Assembly: GCA_024803745.1 (NCBI GenBank)
Contig: JANJXV010000002.1
Location: 38,833,001 to 38,897,000, forward strand
Reading direction: 5' to 3'
From: Megascapheus bottae
Lineage: Eukaryota > Chordata > Mammalia > Rodentia > Geomyidae
DNA: 64,000 bases
Position 1 is the stretch's first letter. Every line of letters starts with the position of its first letter. The translations under genes were made by a program, and so were the position numbers. Below, piece by piece: positions 33,339-44,935 of the stretch. Below the pieces are notes generated by a model, which saw only the letters and a program-made list of their open reading frames with translations, did not search any database and had not been told where the DNA came from.

Positions 33339-35918
33339 ACATTATGTCTATAAAGCCATACATTTTTATGTCTATGTAGTTGTGTTTATATTTCCAGTAC
33401 CATGTCCATTTGGGTATGCAAATATTGAGCCTTGCTCTTGTACTGTTTGAATCTAATAGCCACATATTAAGGATTCCATGAAGCTCCATTTTTTACAATT
33501 AATAAAAATCTTAATGTAAAAAAGCAAAATTAAAAAGTTGGCAGAAATGGTAAAAACTAGATATCTTTGTGGGTTTAATGTAAACTCAATATTTTGTTAA
33601 TGAATAAGGTGTTTGAATATTGACTTGACAGTATGGCATGGGCAGTATAAAACCCCATCTTAATGCAATGATTTCAAAAGGATTTTGCTACATGGAGGCA
33701 TGGGAGTGACTGCATGATCTCTGAAGTAATTCTTCAGTCATTATATTCTATGATTTAATCTAGCTAATCTTCAAGAGCCTCATTATGTTGTTAATTCAGC
33801 ATTATCATTGGGCAATAACATTTTATTAGAAAACAAATCATCAAAATAATAAATACAAAGTAATTGCAAATCAGATCTCTGCTGGTTAGGTGACAGGCAA
33901 GCTCAGAATACACGTATACTTTTATTAACATCAGCCTTTACTCCAATTCCCCTCATCTTCCACCCCCCACATACCCTCAAATAACATTCACTCTTATGGT
34001 TGGTCATTTATGTAATATTTTTGCTTCGTTTATTTGCTCATTATTCAGAGGCATTAATGCATTAAGAATCACTTTCTAAGCAAATTGCAAAGGTAGCTGT
34101 TTCATAATACCACATTCCTCCAGTTTAATAGCCATGTGTTAGAATTTTTTTTGTTAAGATGTCAGCCCATTTTGTAATATGTACTATTATCACTTATTAT
34201 ACTACACCATGTAATTTAAGTATTACAGTGCAATTATTATAAATTAAATTTGTATTAGCTGGGTAGATTTCTTTGCATAATAGTTAGAAACTTTTTACTG
34301 TATTTTAAATAATAATATTTATCATATAGTTAAAATTACAAACACTGTTCAGAGTTCAATATAATCTATTCCTTCATTCAGCATAGTTTGGTGTGAAAAT
34401 CTTTTTTGGAAAGAAAGAAACCTTTCTGTTCAATTCCTGTCAGAAATGAATAGAAAACAAATAGTCCAGGCCCAGCTGAGAACATACAACAAGAGAATAA
34501 TTTCTGATAACTTTTGTTTGACAAAAAGTCAACATGTCTAATGAGTTGATATGAATGTGAATTTAAAAAATGTATTTGGGGTCATATTTTACTACTGAAT
34601 ATTAGCTAAAGCTCAGGCTGTGAAGGTAACATCCAGTAATTTTATATGAAGAAATCTTGGCCAGACTATTACTGGGCTGTTAAGTTCAAAAGGTGTAAAA
34701 GCACAGATTAAGAGATGACACAATACTAGCAAGGATTTGTTGTGGAGAAAATATATAGAGAGGTGCCTCTAGTTAAAGATGGAGACTCACCACTGCTTGC
34801 AGGATAGGAGATTTCATTGTGAGTTCATTGGAATGGTAGAGCTATTTGTTGGCAGCTGGTTATAAAGTAACCAATGGTAAGATATAGATTTCCTGGAGAA
34901 AGGGAGGAGGTATGGTAGGGGTGTCTCTTTATAGCCTTGGTCTGGTGCTGGCCAAATGGATTACCGTTGGTCAAGGGGAGAAGGTACAACAAGAATGTTT
35001 GTAGACCAAGGTTCTGGTCCCGAGCCTCAAGATAAGGCTATTCAAACCTAACACTAACCATATATTTGATACAGTGAAGATTTTATTTTAAATCAGTTTC
35101 TCCACTTTGTGGAAAATATCATAACTTCCTTCTACATGGAGATCTTGAAAAAATTAGAATTTGAAGGAAGAAGCTAGAGGATGAGCTTCATTTTTCCCTT
35201 TGCCAAAGCAGTGGAGAAGGGCCCTAGTATCCCTTTGACTACAACAAGAATATTTTACTTAATGAGCCCCTAAAGAAGAATAAGGTACGATAAAAAAATA
35301 TGTAGCTATGTAACCAGTGAAAATGAAAGCCAAAAAAATATCCGAATGGTTTAAATAGGTGGATGGTGGGAGTTTTCACTTTACAAAATTTTTTTAAAGA
35401 TAAAATGTTGGGATGAATTATCAGACAACACTTAGGCTATATTGAAGGTATTTTCACCAGAGTAGGATCAAATGACTCATGCAATTTGTTCAGTAAATAT
35501 TATCTAACATCAAAGCCTTCCTCCATATTCAGAACCAATGATCATTCCCACTCCCTTCAAGATGCACAATCAACAATGACACTGGAGACGTGAAGTCCAA
35601 GCACAAGCAGGCAGCTTTGTTCCTTCTGATATCCCGAGTCCATGGGCCACCTTCATCAGTTTTTGTTCTGGAGAAGCATCAGCAGAGATTAGCCTTGTCA
35701 TTGCATGTGACTTTCCCTACGTGATCTGTCTCCAAATTTCCTCTAATATAAATACATATATATACATATATAAATATTCCAAGTAAATATTTATTTGTGT
35801 ATATATTGATATGTATACAAAATATGTCTATTTGTATACAAATATATTCAACCTCATTTAATCTTTTTAAAGTGACATAAAGATGCTAATGTGATTGCTT
35901 TCAAAAGTTTTTCTTTCA
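33339..35918. other. Unique AT-rich sequence
   Basis: 2.6 kb with no family I can name. Bases 34660-35050 are less AT-rich and could be an old LTR, but I found no clear landmark. An AT microsatellite-like tract (TATATACATATATAAATA) lies near 35755-35850. Confidence 0.4.
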
Positions 35919-36100
35919 CCAGGAATTTGGTCTAATGCAAGAGTGCCTGCCTAGCATGCCTAACGACCCTGTTTCCATTTCTTGGTACCACATACATAGA
36001 AAAAGCTATTAGTGGTGCTGTGGCTCAAGTGGTGGAGCTCTAGCCTGGAAAAAGCCCAAGGACATGTTCAAGCTCTGAGTTCAAGCCCCAGGACTGTTTT
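35919..36100 (+). mobile_element. IDL-Geo SINE, diverged
   Basis: 'ggaatttggtctaatgcaagagtgcctgcctagcatgc' (in two parts), a damaged B box ('ctgtttccatttcttgg'), then 'ggctcaagtggtggagctctagcc' and 'gagttcaagccccaggactg'. One of the older copies. The open frame starting at 36012 lies mostly inside it. Confidence 0.85.
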
Positions 36101-36552
36101 AATTTGTTTACAGCAGTTTCAGAGACAACCCTTAGAGGATGTCTCTACAGATTACTTAAATGGCAACAAATTGATATCAATACCATATGAATAATCCTTA
36201 CAAACTGAATGATAAAGAGAAAAGCAGTTAAATAAATAAATGGTTAGGTTAAAATGTCCACACAGACAATTTAGGTAAAAGAAACTAGGCAAAAAGTACA
36301 ACCAAAACTGCTTAGCCTTTTCAATACAAAGGGAAGTTAAAATAAATGCGAAAATAATACATTTTTATCATAAAGAGATTGGCAAAATGATAGAATGATA
36401 GGGACTTTCATATTATACAGGTGTGCAAATAAATACACCACGCATGTTTACATAAATTCATTTAAAACATCCATAAAGTGATATGCATTCATCAGTATTA
36501 AGCAATTCCTTCTGCATATGTTCTTCAGGGAGATCCTCACAAGTATATGTTG
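36101..36552. other. Unique AT-rich sequence
   Basis: No gene or repeat is recognised. Confidence 0.5.
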
Positions 36553-36568
36553 AAAATATTCCATACTG

Positions 36569-36758
36569 GACCAGGAGTTTGGCCTAGTGGTAAGAGTGTT
36601 TGTCTAGCATGCACAAAGACCAGGGTTCGATTCCTCAGTACCATATTAATAGAAAAAAAGCTGGAAGTGGTGTTGTGGCTCAAGTGGTAGAGCTCTAGCC
36701 TTGAGAAAGCCCAAGGACAGTGCTCAGGCCCTGAGTTCAGTCCCCATGACTAGCAAAA
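36569..36758 (+). mobile_element. IDL-Geo SINE with exact TSD
   Basis: Left monomer from 'aggagtttggcctagtggtaag' to 'ggttcgattcctcagtacc'; right monomer from 'gtgttgtggctcaagtggtag' to 'catgactagc'. Exact TSD AAAATATTCCATACTG at 36553-36568 and 36759-36774. Confidence 0.95.
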
Positions 36759-36774
36759 AAAATATTCCATACTG

Positions 36775-38238
36775 AAGAAATATATCCATGTTAAGGAAGA
36801 TGAACTAACATGCAAAAAGTAACCATAGTGTGAAACAGAGTAACAGCTTGAATAAAACTAGACAAAGATAAACCTGGGGAAGCAATAAAATATATTAGAA
36901 CCTATTTCAAATCTGTTCACAGAATAACCCAGTATTATTAAAAATATGAACAGCAAACCAAATATAATGATAGAATCAAACAGCACTTTACCTAACAGAA
37001 AGGGGTGGGAATGAGGATGAAGAAATATCCAACACAGCAAGAAATTACAGGTCCATAAATTAAATCTGTTAGTTATCTTGAGTTATTGCTTCTCTGAGAA
37101 TATGAATATCTTTGAACTTAGGGTGGCATTTGGCAAATTTCTTCTCTCTTTATTCTTTTAGATTTTGGAGTAGCCACGAGTTCTATCAGTTTGTTCTACT
37201 CCAACACCTACTAGTCCAGAAATTCTACAATCCCAGACAAACTGTGACAGTTGGATACTTTATTAGGTCATCTTGGATAACATAATATTATTTACAAAAA
37301 TCAAACTGTTATTCTTTACAATAACTTTACTTTAGCAAGATATGTAAATTTTAGCATCTTTCAGAAATTTTAATGATAAATTACTCAAGTGTTTAATGTA
37401 AAAGTTTATAAAGCTCTTGGGATTTTCTAAAGCCAAGCAGGTTTTGATTAATATATATTTAATATCCCTTTACTAAAATTAGACTGAAGAAAGTAAATAT
37501 ATAAAAATTTATTCTTTTCATTTAACAAAATCAATGATGTACAGAAATCTCATTCCTTATTCTTTCTTGTATATTCTATAGTAGCCAATAAAACTAGCTC
37601 TGCTGAAATGATTAATTCCTAAATTTAAAATGGAATGTCTGCTACAAAACTAAATCATGGTCAGTTGACTGCATGTCATAAATCCTTCACAGGAGGCTAT
37701 AACCTTTGTGAAATGTATCCTATCAAGAAGCCCTCAGGCAAATGTACAAGGGACACATATGACATTTACATAGCCATTGTGTCAGATTAGACTTTGTGAT
37801 CCTCCCAAATCATTAGGCAAAGCCTGAGTAGAACAGATGTATGACAGATTGCCCAAAGCCTAATGCAGAACAAACAAATATAGAAACAATGGTGCTTAAA
37901 TCATACTTGGCCTCTGCCTCCAGTGAATTCTCACTCATGAAACATTCTTCAAGTTCATACTCTTCAAACCAGAGGTCCAGGATATACATTAAATGACTAT
38001 TTTTTAAGAAAGTATTATTGCCCTATAAACAACACAAGTACCCAGTTCCCAGGGTCCAATAGCAGGAAGCAAATATTCTGTAGTTGGTTCATTACTGAGT
38101 AGCAAAGAGCCCAGTGAGATTTATTATTATTGGTTGATTTTATTTTAAAAATGGCCTCATTATTCAGTTTCCTTAAAGAAATTATGTTATTTCTGGTATA
38201 CAGAAGCTGGACGTTGTTCACTTTAAAAACACCATAGT
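36775..38238. other. Unique AT-rich sequence
   Basis: No transposon or gene is recognised. Short minus-strand open frames (36858-37040, 38015-38248) have no motifs, and the second overlaps a SINE edge. Confidence 0.45.
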
Positions 38239-38465
38239 AGCCGGGCACAGTGGCTCACGGCTCTAATCCTAGCTACTCAGAAGGCTGAGATCTGAGGATC
38301 AAGGTTCAAAGTCAGCCCAGGCACAAAAGGATCTGAGACTCTCATCTCCAATTCGCCACTAGAAAATGGGAAGTGGAGCTTGACTCAAAGGTAGGGCAGT
38401 AGCCTTGAGCTGAAGAGCTCAGGGACAGCACCCAGGTCAAGTTCAAGCTCTATGACCCACATGCA
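38239..38465 (+). mobile_element. B1-Geo composite SINE
   Basis: A clear example. The B1/7SL head is 'gccgggcacagtggctcacgg', 'ctagctactcagaaggctgag' and 'gttcaaagtcagcccaggcac'. The linker is 'ctcatctccaattcgccac'. The Geo half runs from 'ctcaaaggtagggcagtagcc' to 'aagttcaagctctatgaccc'. The tail is decayed. Confidence 0.9.
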
Positions 38466-38980
38466 ATGAACAAATGTGCAGATTTCTCCCCATTCCTTAT
38501 TAGTTGAGTACTATTTGTTGCAGAATCTTTCTGTACATTTCCTAAGTTTCATTATTTTCTATTGGACAAATTTTAATTCATCCACTTTTTGAGATTGGTT
38601 GAGTTTTAGAGGGAGGGAGGTTGTCTGTACTCTCTTTTCCCTCCTTTGTTCTCTTTTTGTGTGAAGGTATTTCTGGGTATGTGCTTTGCAGAAAAATACT
38701 TAATTTAATTAAGTTAATTAAGTTTTTGCTTAATTTTTTATTTTATTGAGGCTCCTACTGGTATCCACCTTCTGATGTCCTATGTGGACACTGTTTATCT
38801 TAGTAATTTCCAAGTACATGAACTTTATTATTATATCAATAAGCTGTTAAGTCATTGTGTAAGCAACTTTCTATCCATGGTCACATGTCTTGAGAATGGA
38901 CCACTATTGACTTTATTTTCCACAGTTGTGATAAGAAAAGAGTAGGTCAGTATTGTAAAATTTCTCTGCTTTGTTTTGCT
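38466..38980. other. Unique AT-rich sequence
   Basis: No gene or repeat is recognised. Confidence 0.5.
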
Positions 38981-38993
38981 TTGATGACTTATA

Positions 38994-39196
38994 GAACCAG
39001 AAGTTTAGCCTAGTAGTAGAGTGCTTGCCTAGCATGCACGAAGACCCGGGTTCGATTCCTCAGTACCACGAACATAGAAAAAAAACAGAAATTGTGCTGA
39101 GGCTCAAGTGATAGAGCCCTAGCCTTGAGAAAGACCAAGAGCCCAAGGACAGTGCCCAAGCTCTGAGTTCAAGGCCCAGGACTGGCAAAAAAAAAA
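38994..39196 (+). mobile_element. IDL-Geo SINE with short TSD
   Basis: 'agtttagcctagtagtagagtg', an intact B box 'gggttcgattcctcag', and the right monomer with an extra 'gaccaagagcccaag' insertion, ending 'caggactggc' plus A-tail. Flanks TGATGACTTATAG and TGATGACTAGAG look like a TSD. Confidence 0.9.
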
Positions 39197-39621
39197 TGAT
39201 GACTAGAGGTAAAGTAGCAAAAATTCAAAGTACAATTACTGGAAGCCCAGGAAAGGTTTGAACAGTGGGTGTAAAAGGCAGAGCTGAACAATTATTCAGA
39301 CAATATGTCAGTCCTTTGACTTTCTATAACTTATTTTATTTACAAGTTTTCCATATTGAATGATTATATTATTGTCATACAGACCAGGGCACACTAGAGG
39401 GTAAAGCAATATTGACACAATTTTTTGTACAAGGATTTCAGAACAAAATCTGAACTGAACTAGGCAAATTAGGGTTTATAGTTTTCATGTATTGTGATTT
39501 CAATATGTGAATGGCTTCTGAATTCTTAAGTTCAAATCTAAACACTGAAATTTTAGAACTAGAAAATGTGCTTTACCAGGTAATTTCATTGTAGTGAAGA
39601 AAATTAAAGGCCTTCTAAAAG

Positions 39622-39692
39622 GAGCTTCAGGGTAGACTGCCTACCATTTTACAAAACCCTAGCTTCCATCCCTAGTAGTGCAAGAAAAGGAC
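39622..39692 (+). mobile_element. ID-like monomer SINE, old
   Basis: 'cttcagggtagactgcctacc', 'acaaaaccctagcttccatccctagtag', 'tgcaagaaaagg' follows the rodent ID pattern (A box, 'gccctgggttcaatccc', A-tail). It lacks any Geo half. Confidence 0.45.
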
Positions 39693-40299
39693 AGAAGATG
39701 AACTGAACTCTCTTCAGAGAACTGACTCCTCTCCTCTCTCTACATCTCTTCTGCACAGAAAAACAGTCACACTGTCACCTCTTTTGTCTTTCCTTTTCTT
39801 TGTGTGAAGACATAGCAAGAAAGCTTCAGCAAAACCACAATAGGTAAATGGTGTTCTTGGCAAATTGTCAGTCCTTACTGTTAGTTAATATTCTCTCACA
39901 TCAGATCTTCAGTCCCTCCCACTGCCTTTCCCAGGTTATTAACTCCACCCTGGTCTGGAGCCCCACTTAGTCTCCCCTCCCTCCTGGTCCTGCCACTTTC
40001 TCCTCACTGTCTGGATATTCAGATGCCATCCTCTCCTCTTTCCCTCTTCTGGGGGCCGGCCTCTGCGTCGTCCTGCACAAAGATTTGCTTACACTTACTG
40101 TTTGAGTAGCAAAAGCAGATTAAACCACTTTGCTTCTGTGAAATGAAGTTTGGCAATAAATGATCTGGTTTAAAGGGCTATGAGCATAAGTCAATTTTGT
40201 TTTAATAAGCATAGTTGTAAGGGTTGGAGACTAAATGTCAAAATGGAGAAAAAAAAAAGCAATGGGTGGGTTCCCAGAAGACAAAGAAGAAAATGACAC
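39693..40299. other. Unique sequence with a C-rich patch
   Basis: Bases 39895-40080 are pyrimidine- and C-rich, with a small CpG group ('ggccggcctctgcgtcgtcc') in otherwise CpG-poor DNA. There is no open frame of note and no other promoter feature. An LTR remnant or a regulatory block are both possible. Confidence 0.35.
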
Positions 40300-40315
40300 T
40301 GCCTTTAGTATCCTT

Positions 40316-40414
40316 TTTTTTAAATTTTTTTATTGTAATTAGTAAAAGGGTTACATGATATTTGCCAGATAGAAGGTGCATTAATTCACATACATTGATA
40401 CCCTTTCACATGGG
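40316..40414 (-). mobile_element. 99-bp L1 3' end with exact TSD
   Basis: Only the last part of an L1 3' UTR in antisense ('attgtaattagtaaaagggtt', 'ccagatagaaggtgcattaat', 'ttgataccctttcacatg') behind a T-run. It is flanked by an exact 16-base TSD, TGCCTTTAGTATCCTT, at 40300-40315 and 40415-40430. A bona fide but extremely 5'-truncated insertion. Confidence 0.97.
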
Positions 40415-40610
40415 TGCCTTTAGTATCCTTATTCCTTCTCTCTATTGTTCAAGAGAATCAATTATATATGATTTATTCACCTCTTAAACTACTTAGTCTT
40501 GACTGATAGTGAATTTATTCATAAGATCTTGTTCATTTAGTGAAATTCACTATCCTTTACCTCCATTCAAGTATAACACTTTTAAAGTATCTTCAAAATA
40601 GTAATCTTTG

Positions 40611-40674
40611 TTTATCTGTCTCTGTCTCTCTCTATCACTCTGTCTCTGTTTCTGTCTGTCTCGCTCTCTCTCAG
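40611..40674. repeat. (TCTG)/(TC)n simple repeat
   Basis: Pyrimidine-rich TCTG and TCTC units, imperfect. Confidence 0.9.
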
Positions 40675-40819
40675 GATATAGAAGAGGAAACATCTAAATG
40701 GAAAAGCACTAGTAATTTATTTGAATGCAGTTCTTAAGAAAAAGAAAAAAAGTTCAGGAAACCATAGACATTCACACATTCTATACCATTCAGGTGTATA
40801 GAAAGGAAGTACATTCAGA

Positions 40820-40991
40820 GCCTGGAGTTTGGCCTAGTGGTAGAGTGCTTGCCTAGCATCCATGAAGACCCATTTGGAAAAAAGCCAGAAGTGGTGCTGA
40901 GGCTCAAGTGGTTGAGTTCTAACCTTGAGAAAATCCAAGGACAGTGCTCAGGCCCTGAGCTCAATCCCAGGACTGGCAAAGGAAAAAAAAA
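40820..40991 (+). mobile_element. IDL-Geo SINE with internal deletion
   Basis: The left monomer stops at 'catgaagacccat', losing the B box and the 'ctcggtacc' segment, and joins 'ttggaaaaaagccagaagtgg'. The right monomer is complete to 'ggactggc'. Near-exact TSD AGGAAGTACATTCAGA (40804-40819) against AGGAATTACATTCAGA (40992-41007). The open frames on both strands across it are spurious. Confidence 0.93.
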
Positions 40992-41007
40992 AGGAATTAC
41001 ATTCAGA

Positions 41008-41177
41008 AACACTAGAATATTTATGCTCTCAGCTCTAGGTATCTCTGAATCCCCTTTCCTCCCCCTCCCCCACTAAAGAGCTTGGTATTCTAATAGGCTT
41101 TCAGAAAGTACATTTTAAGCCTCAGAATGCACTGGATTTATACAGAACCATATCATCCTGCATGGAGATTGACTGTA
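41008..41177. other. Unique sequence
   Basis: Nothing recognised. Confidence 0.5.
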
Positions 41178-41290
41178 CTAGTTGAGTGTGGTGGTGCTTG
41201 CTTGTCTGAAATCTCAGTACTTGGGAGGCTGAGGCAGGAGCATCGTGGGTTAGAGCAGAGCATGCCTCAAGAACAGAAACAAATGTAAAA
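41178..41290 (+). mobile_element. B1-type (7SL-derived) monomer SINE
   Basis: 'tgagtgtggtggtgcttgc', 'aaatctcagtacttgggaggctgaggcagg' and an A-rich end match a B1/Alu-like monomer. Unlike the composites, it has 'cagtacttggg' in place of 'tagctactcagg' and no Geo half. Confidence 0.75.
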
Positions 41291-42274
41291 ATGTAAGGGC
41301 AGAATGTATAACTCTGAAGAAACTAAAATAAATGAATAACACACCTATTTTTATGTATTTGAATTGTGTTTTATAACTTATAAGGTACATGTATACAGAG
41401 TTCTTTCTAATAGCCTCAAGAGTGATTCTTAGTACTTAAAATTCTTTTTATTTAAGGCATATAAGAAATATATGGAAACTCTAGCTTTTATTTTTGTTGT
41501 TTTATTATCTCAAATTTTATTACCAAATATGAGATTTCTGGAGTCCTTGGGGGGGCAAGAACATATTACTTGAGAAAAGAACACCCCCTTGTGAATTTAC
41601 AGTAATCGAAAACATGGCTTTACCAAGTTACTAAGGAAACTTAGAACATTTTATTTTGAGATCACACTTTTCCCCTTTGGCCAAATAGCTTAATTCTCCA
41701 TAGGAAGAGCTGAAATTTTATTAACATTGAATCAAAAATGCCTAAGGCTTAATTCAGCAATGGGAGAACTCAGCCTTTCCAAAACAGTAATTACTGTAGC
41801 AAAAGAAGGCAAAATACTCATGTGTAAGAAACCCATCTCCCTCCCTCTCTTCTGTGTTCTAGTGCAACCAAGCCTTCCTGGACCTCCTAATTTGTGTAAT
41901 TATCTCAGCACAATCTCTAATGAGGATTTGATTTGCTGAGAAGACTCAGTGAACTCCAACCACCGTAAAATAGATCTCCTACAGAAAGTGGAAACACAGG
42001 CAAAGAAGTGTAAGTAATAGGAAACAAAACCCCTCAGTAACTCAACTCCTATATTTCAAAGATATACATTGGTGTCTTATTTCTCTTTGAAAAATAATAT
42101 GATGAAACCATAATTAAGAACAACTTTTGGATTTAAAAAGTTCATTCCTTTAAACTAATTTTGTACCTAGTTCCTACAAGGATGTGCTCCCCAAATATGA
42201 CTTATACAATTCTGAGTAACAGAAATTCTGTGTAATAGCATATCAAGGAAAGTAATTACATCTTTATCCTTTAT
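41291..42274. other. Unique AT-rich sequence
   Basis: The 70-codon open frame at 41727-41939 has no recognised motif. No repeat is recognised. Confidence 0.45.
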
Positions 42275-42366
42275 ATCTTTTTTTTTTTGGTTCAAGACTG
42301 GGATTTGAACTATATAACGCTTGCTTCCACTCCTTGGCTGTCATTCTACCTCCTGAGCCAGGCCTC
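42275..42366 (-). mobile_element. tRNA-like SINE monomer, probably Geo-type
   Basis: In antisense: T-run, 'ggttcaagactgggatttgaac' (B box reversed) and 'ctacctcctgagccaggcc' (A box region reversed). Read on the minus strand it goes 'ggcctggctcaggaggtag', then a 'gttcaaatcccag' B box, then an A-tail, like a lone right monomer. Confidence 0.5.
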
Positions 42367-42584
42367 GAATCTTCTTTTTCTTTTAAAATTACAGATCTTA
42401 CATTCCTCCGAATCATCTTTTTGAATTTTGTATTTATTGTATTAAAACCTATATGTAGCTATGTTAAACAACTGGGCTCAGAATAATTCTTCAAGTTTTC
42501 ATTTGGGGAATAAAGCCTAAAGGACTACTTTGTCACCATCTTTAGCTGTCTTTGCTTTTAATCAACAAGTTGATTAACTGCAGA

Positions 42585-43450
42585 TTATTCTTTTTTAATT
42601 ATATTTAAGTAGTTATGAAAATAAGCTACCATTTACTAAATCAGTTTATGAATACAATACATCTTGATCAATGTCACACATCATTCTCCCAATCCCTCCC
42701 AATCAAACCCTTCCCCTCAATTTTCTAAATTTCTTATGGCCTGCATTGAATATTATGACTGTGTTTCCCCCCTGCTCCTTTCCTTTGTTTATCTCCCCAT
42801 CCATCCACCTTTCAAGTACTAGTTTCTGGTAGACCTTTCGATGGATGGTAAGTTTGATTTTCTAAGGAATTGTACTATTTGATTTTTTCCCCTGCAAAGG
42901 CCATACTTGGCTTAACCTATTTGTGTGCACTCTCATGCAACCCTATATATGTTTGCTTGTACACTTACAAATTAGTTCTAGCTTCCATGTATGAGAGAAC
43001 ATGCATCTCTTCTCTTTTTAGGCCTGACTTACTTCACTTAATTTTTTTCCAGGTACATCCATTCCATTGCAAATTCCATAATATCATTTTTCCTAAATGA
43101 TTTGTAACATACCAATACCTTGTACATACATACCACACGTTTATGATCCATTCATCTGTTGAAGGGCATCCAGCTGATTCCATCTCTTAGCTATGAGGAA
43201 CAGTGTAGCAACAGCAACCAACAGGGATATGCCAGTGGATTTCCTGTGTACTGCCTTGCAATCATTTGGATAAATGCCTAAGACTGGTATTCCTAGGTCA
43301 TATGGTAGTTCTATGTTTTGCTTTTAGAAGCTTCTACAAACTGGTTTTCAGAGTGGTTGAACAAGTGTACATTCCCATCAAGAGTATTAGGGCACTTTGG
43401 CCCACTAACCACCTCTATGCCAGCATCTATTGGTGATCTCATTGAGGTTT
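42585..43450 (-). mobile_element. Old L1 3' region
   Basis: Antisense 3' UTR and ORF2 C-terminus: 'tttaattatatttaagtagtt', 'ggcctgacttacttcac', 'catctgttgaagggcatcc', 'ggataaatgcctaagactgg', 'tggttgaacaagtgtacattccc'. Same old lineage as 14.2-15.4 kb. ORF2 is fully degraded. Confidence 0.8.
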
Positions 43451-43460
43451 ATTTATCTAT

Positions 43461-43610
43461 TTATTTTTTGCCACACCTGAGGCTTGAACTCAGGGGCTGA
43501 GCACCGTCCCTGGTCTTTCTCAAGGCCACTGCTCTACCACTTGAGCCACAGAACCACTTCCATTTTTTCTATATATGTGGCACCAAGGAATTGAAGCCAG
43601 GTCTTCATGT
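43461..43610 (-). mobile_element. IDL-Geo SINE, 5'-truncated
   Basis: The Geo half and linker are present in antisense ('gccacacctgaggcttgaactc', 'ctctaccacttgagccacag', 'ccatttttt', 'caccaaggaattgaa'). It stops at 'ggtcttcatg', losing most of the IDL monomer. Confidence 0.85.
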
Positions 43611-44734
43611 TTTACTGTTATCAACAATCATATTCCTGGATCTGCTTTTGGTTTGCTTACTCATCATTTCCATGTTTCTATTTTTCAGATTATGAGTTAA
43701 CTACATCTGAACTTTTCCCTCAACTTGAATAACTAGAGACATGCTTTTTCCTACCGCCAGGCTTTGATTTCATTTTCTGAAAGCATTGATTTCAGAAAAA
43801 AAATTATTTTAAGTTCTTTGTTGTGGTATCTCTGTGATATAAATTTATTTAATCAGCAAGTCTTAGGTTATAAAACTGTCAAGGACTGCCCCCTCCAAAG
43901 GTGATCTTTGAAGAGGATAGTGTCCATCAAGCAAGATGGTGCCATGTTTCCTGGGTGTCATGGGAAGTTAGAGAGCTAATTGTACTGAACATCTTACCAT
44001 GGTACATCAGTGAAACCCTGAAATGGTTCTCTTTATCTTTGGAACTGTTTTCCATTTTGTCTTTTTATTGTGTCTATGGCATTAATAGGTTCAGTCTTTC
44101 CTGAAAAAGGATTTATCACTTAAGTAGAATAATAAAAAAATGGAGCTCTCTGAAGAAAGATTCTTAGGGGAATTGAGGCTTTTTAGAATTAATACGTGAG
44201 GCTAAAATACACCCAAGGCCCACATGTCATCATTTTTGTATTTCAAACTGTTTCAATAGTAGTAGCTACATTCCTATCCTCTAGGTTATACAGTAAATCA
44301 ATAGCCAAGTATTTAATCTCATGACTACATAATTTTTCTGTTTTTCACTCTGTGATATACTTTTAATTAGGCTAAAAAGTCCAAAACAAGATTTTTAAGA
44401 GAAATTTCAGTAGTCCAACTGAAAATACTTGCTGTATAGGTTGATGCATATTTTTATTCTGATGTTTTGCAAGTAAACATTGCTTTCACCACTATTAACC
44501 TGTTTGGTAGTCATATAGTTCTTTTTTTGTTGGTAGCAGTGAACAGCTAGATTTATGTGAGTTCCAGGGAGTAAAATATGGGCCTTATTAATTTTCTGTA
44601 ACTTCCAAAGGATTGGAACATTTGAATCAAAGATACAAAATATGTATGCAATGCAACTTAGTTCTCCAAAACATAATTTTTAAACCACTGGCTTTTCTAT
44701 TGGGTCTATACTATTTATCCTACTGGTTGGTAAC
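43611..44734. other. Unique AT-rich sequence
   Basis: No family recognised. A short less AT-rich part lies near 43880-44080; its open frame at 43901-44104 has no known motif. Confidence 0.45.
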
Positions 44735-44935
44735 TCTACTGGGGTTTGGACCAGGGCCAGTCATTATACTTTACCTTTTTTGCTTAAGGCTGACACTTGA
44801 TCTATTTCTAGTTTCTTGATGTTTCATTGAAGATAAGAGTCTCATGGATTTTCCTGCCTGGACTGGCTTCAAACTGAGATCCAGAGGTCTCAGCCTCCTG
44901 AGTAGATAGGATTGTATATGTGAGCCACTGATACC
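44735..44935 (-). mobile_element. B1-Geo composite SINE
   Basis: Antisense: decayed Geo half ('ctggggtttggaccagggccag'), linker 'gaagataagagtctcatgg', then a B1 head ('gcctggactggcttcaaac', 'cagcctcctgagtagatagg', 'gtgagccactgatacc'). Confidence 0.8.
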
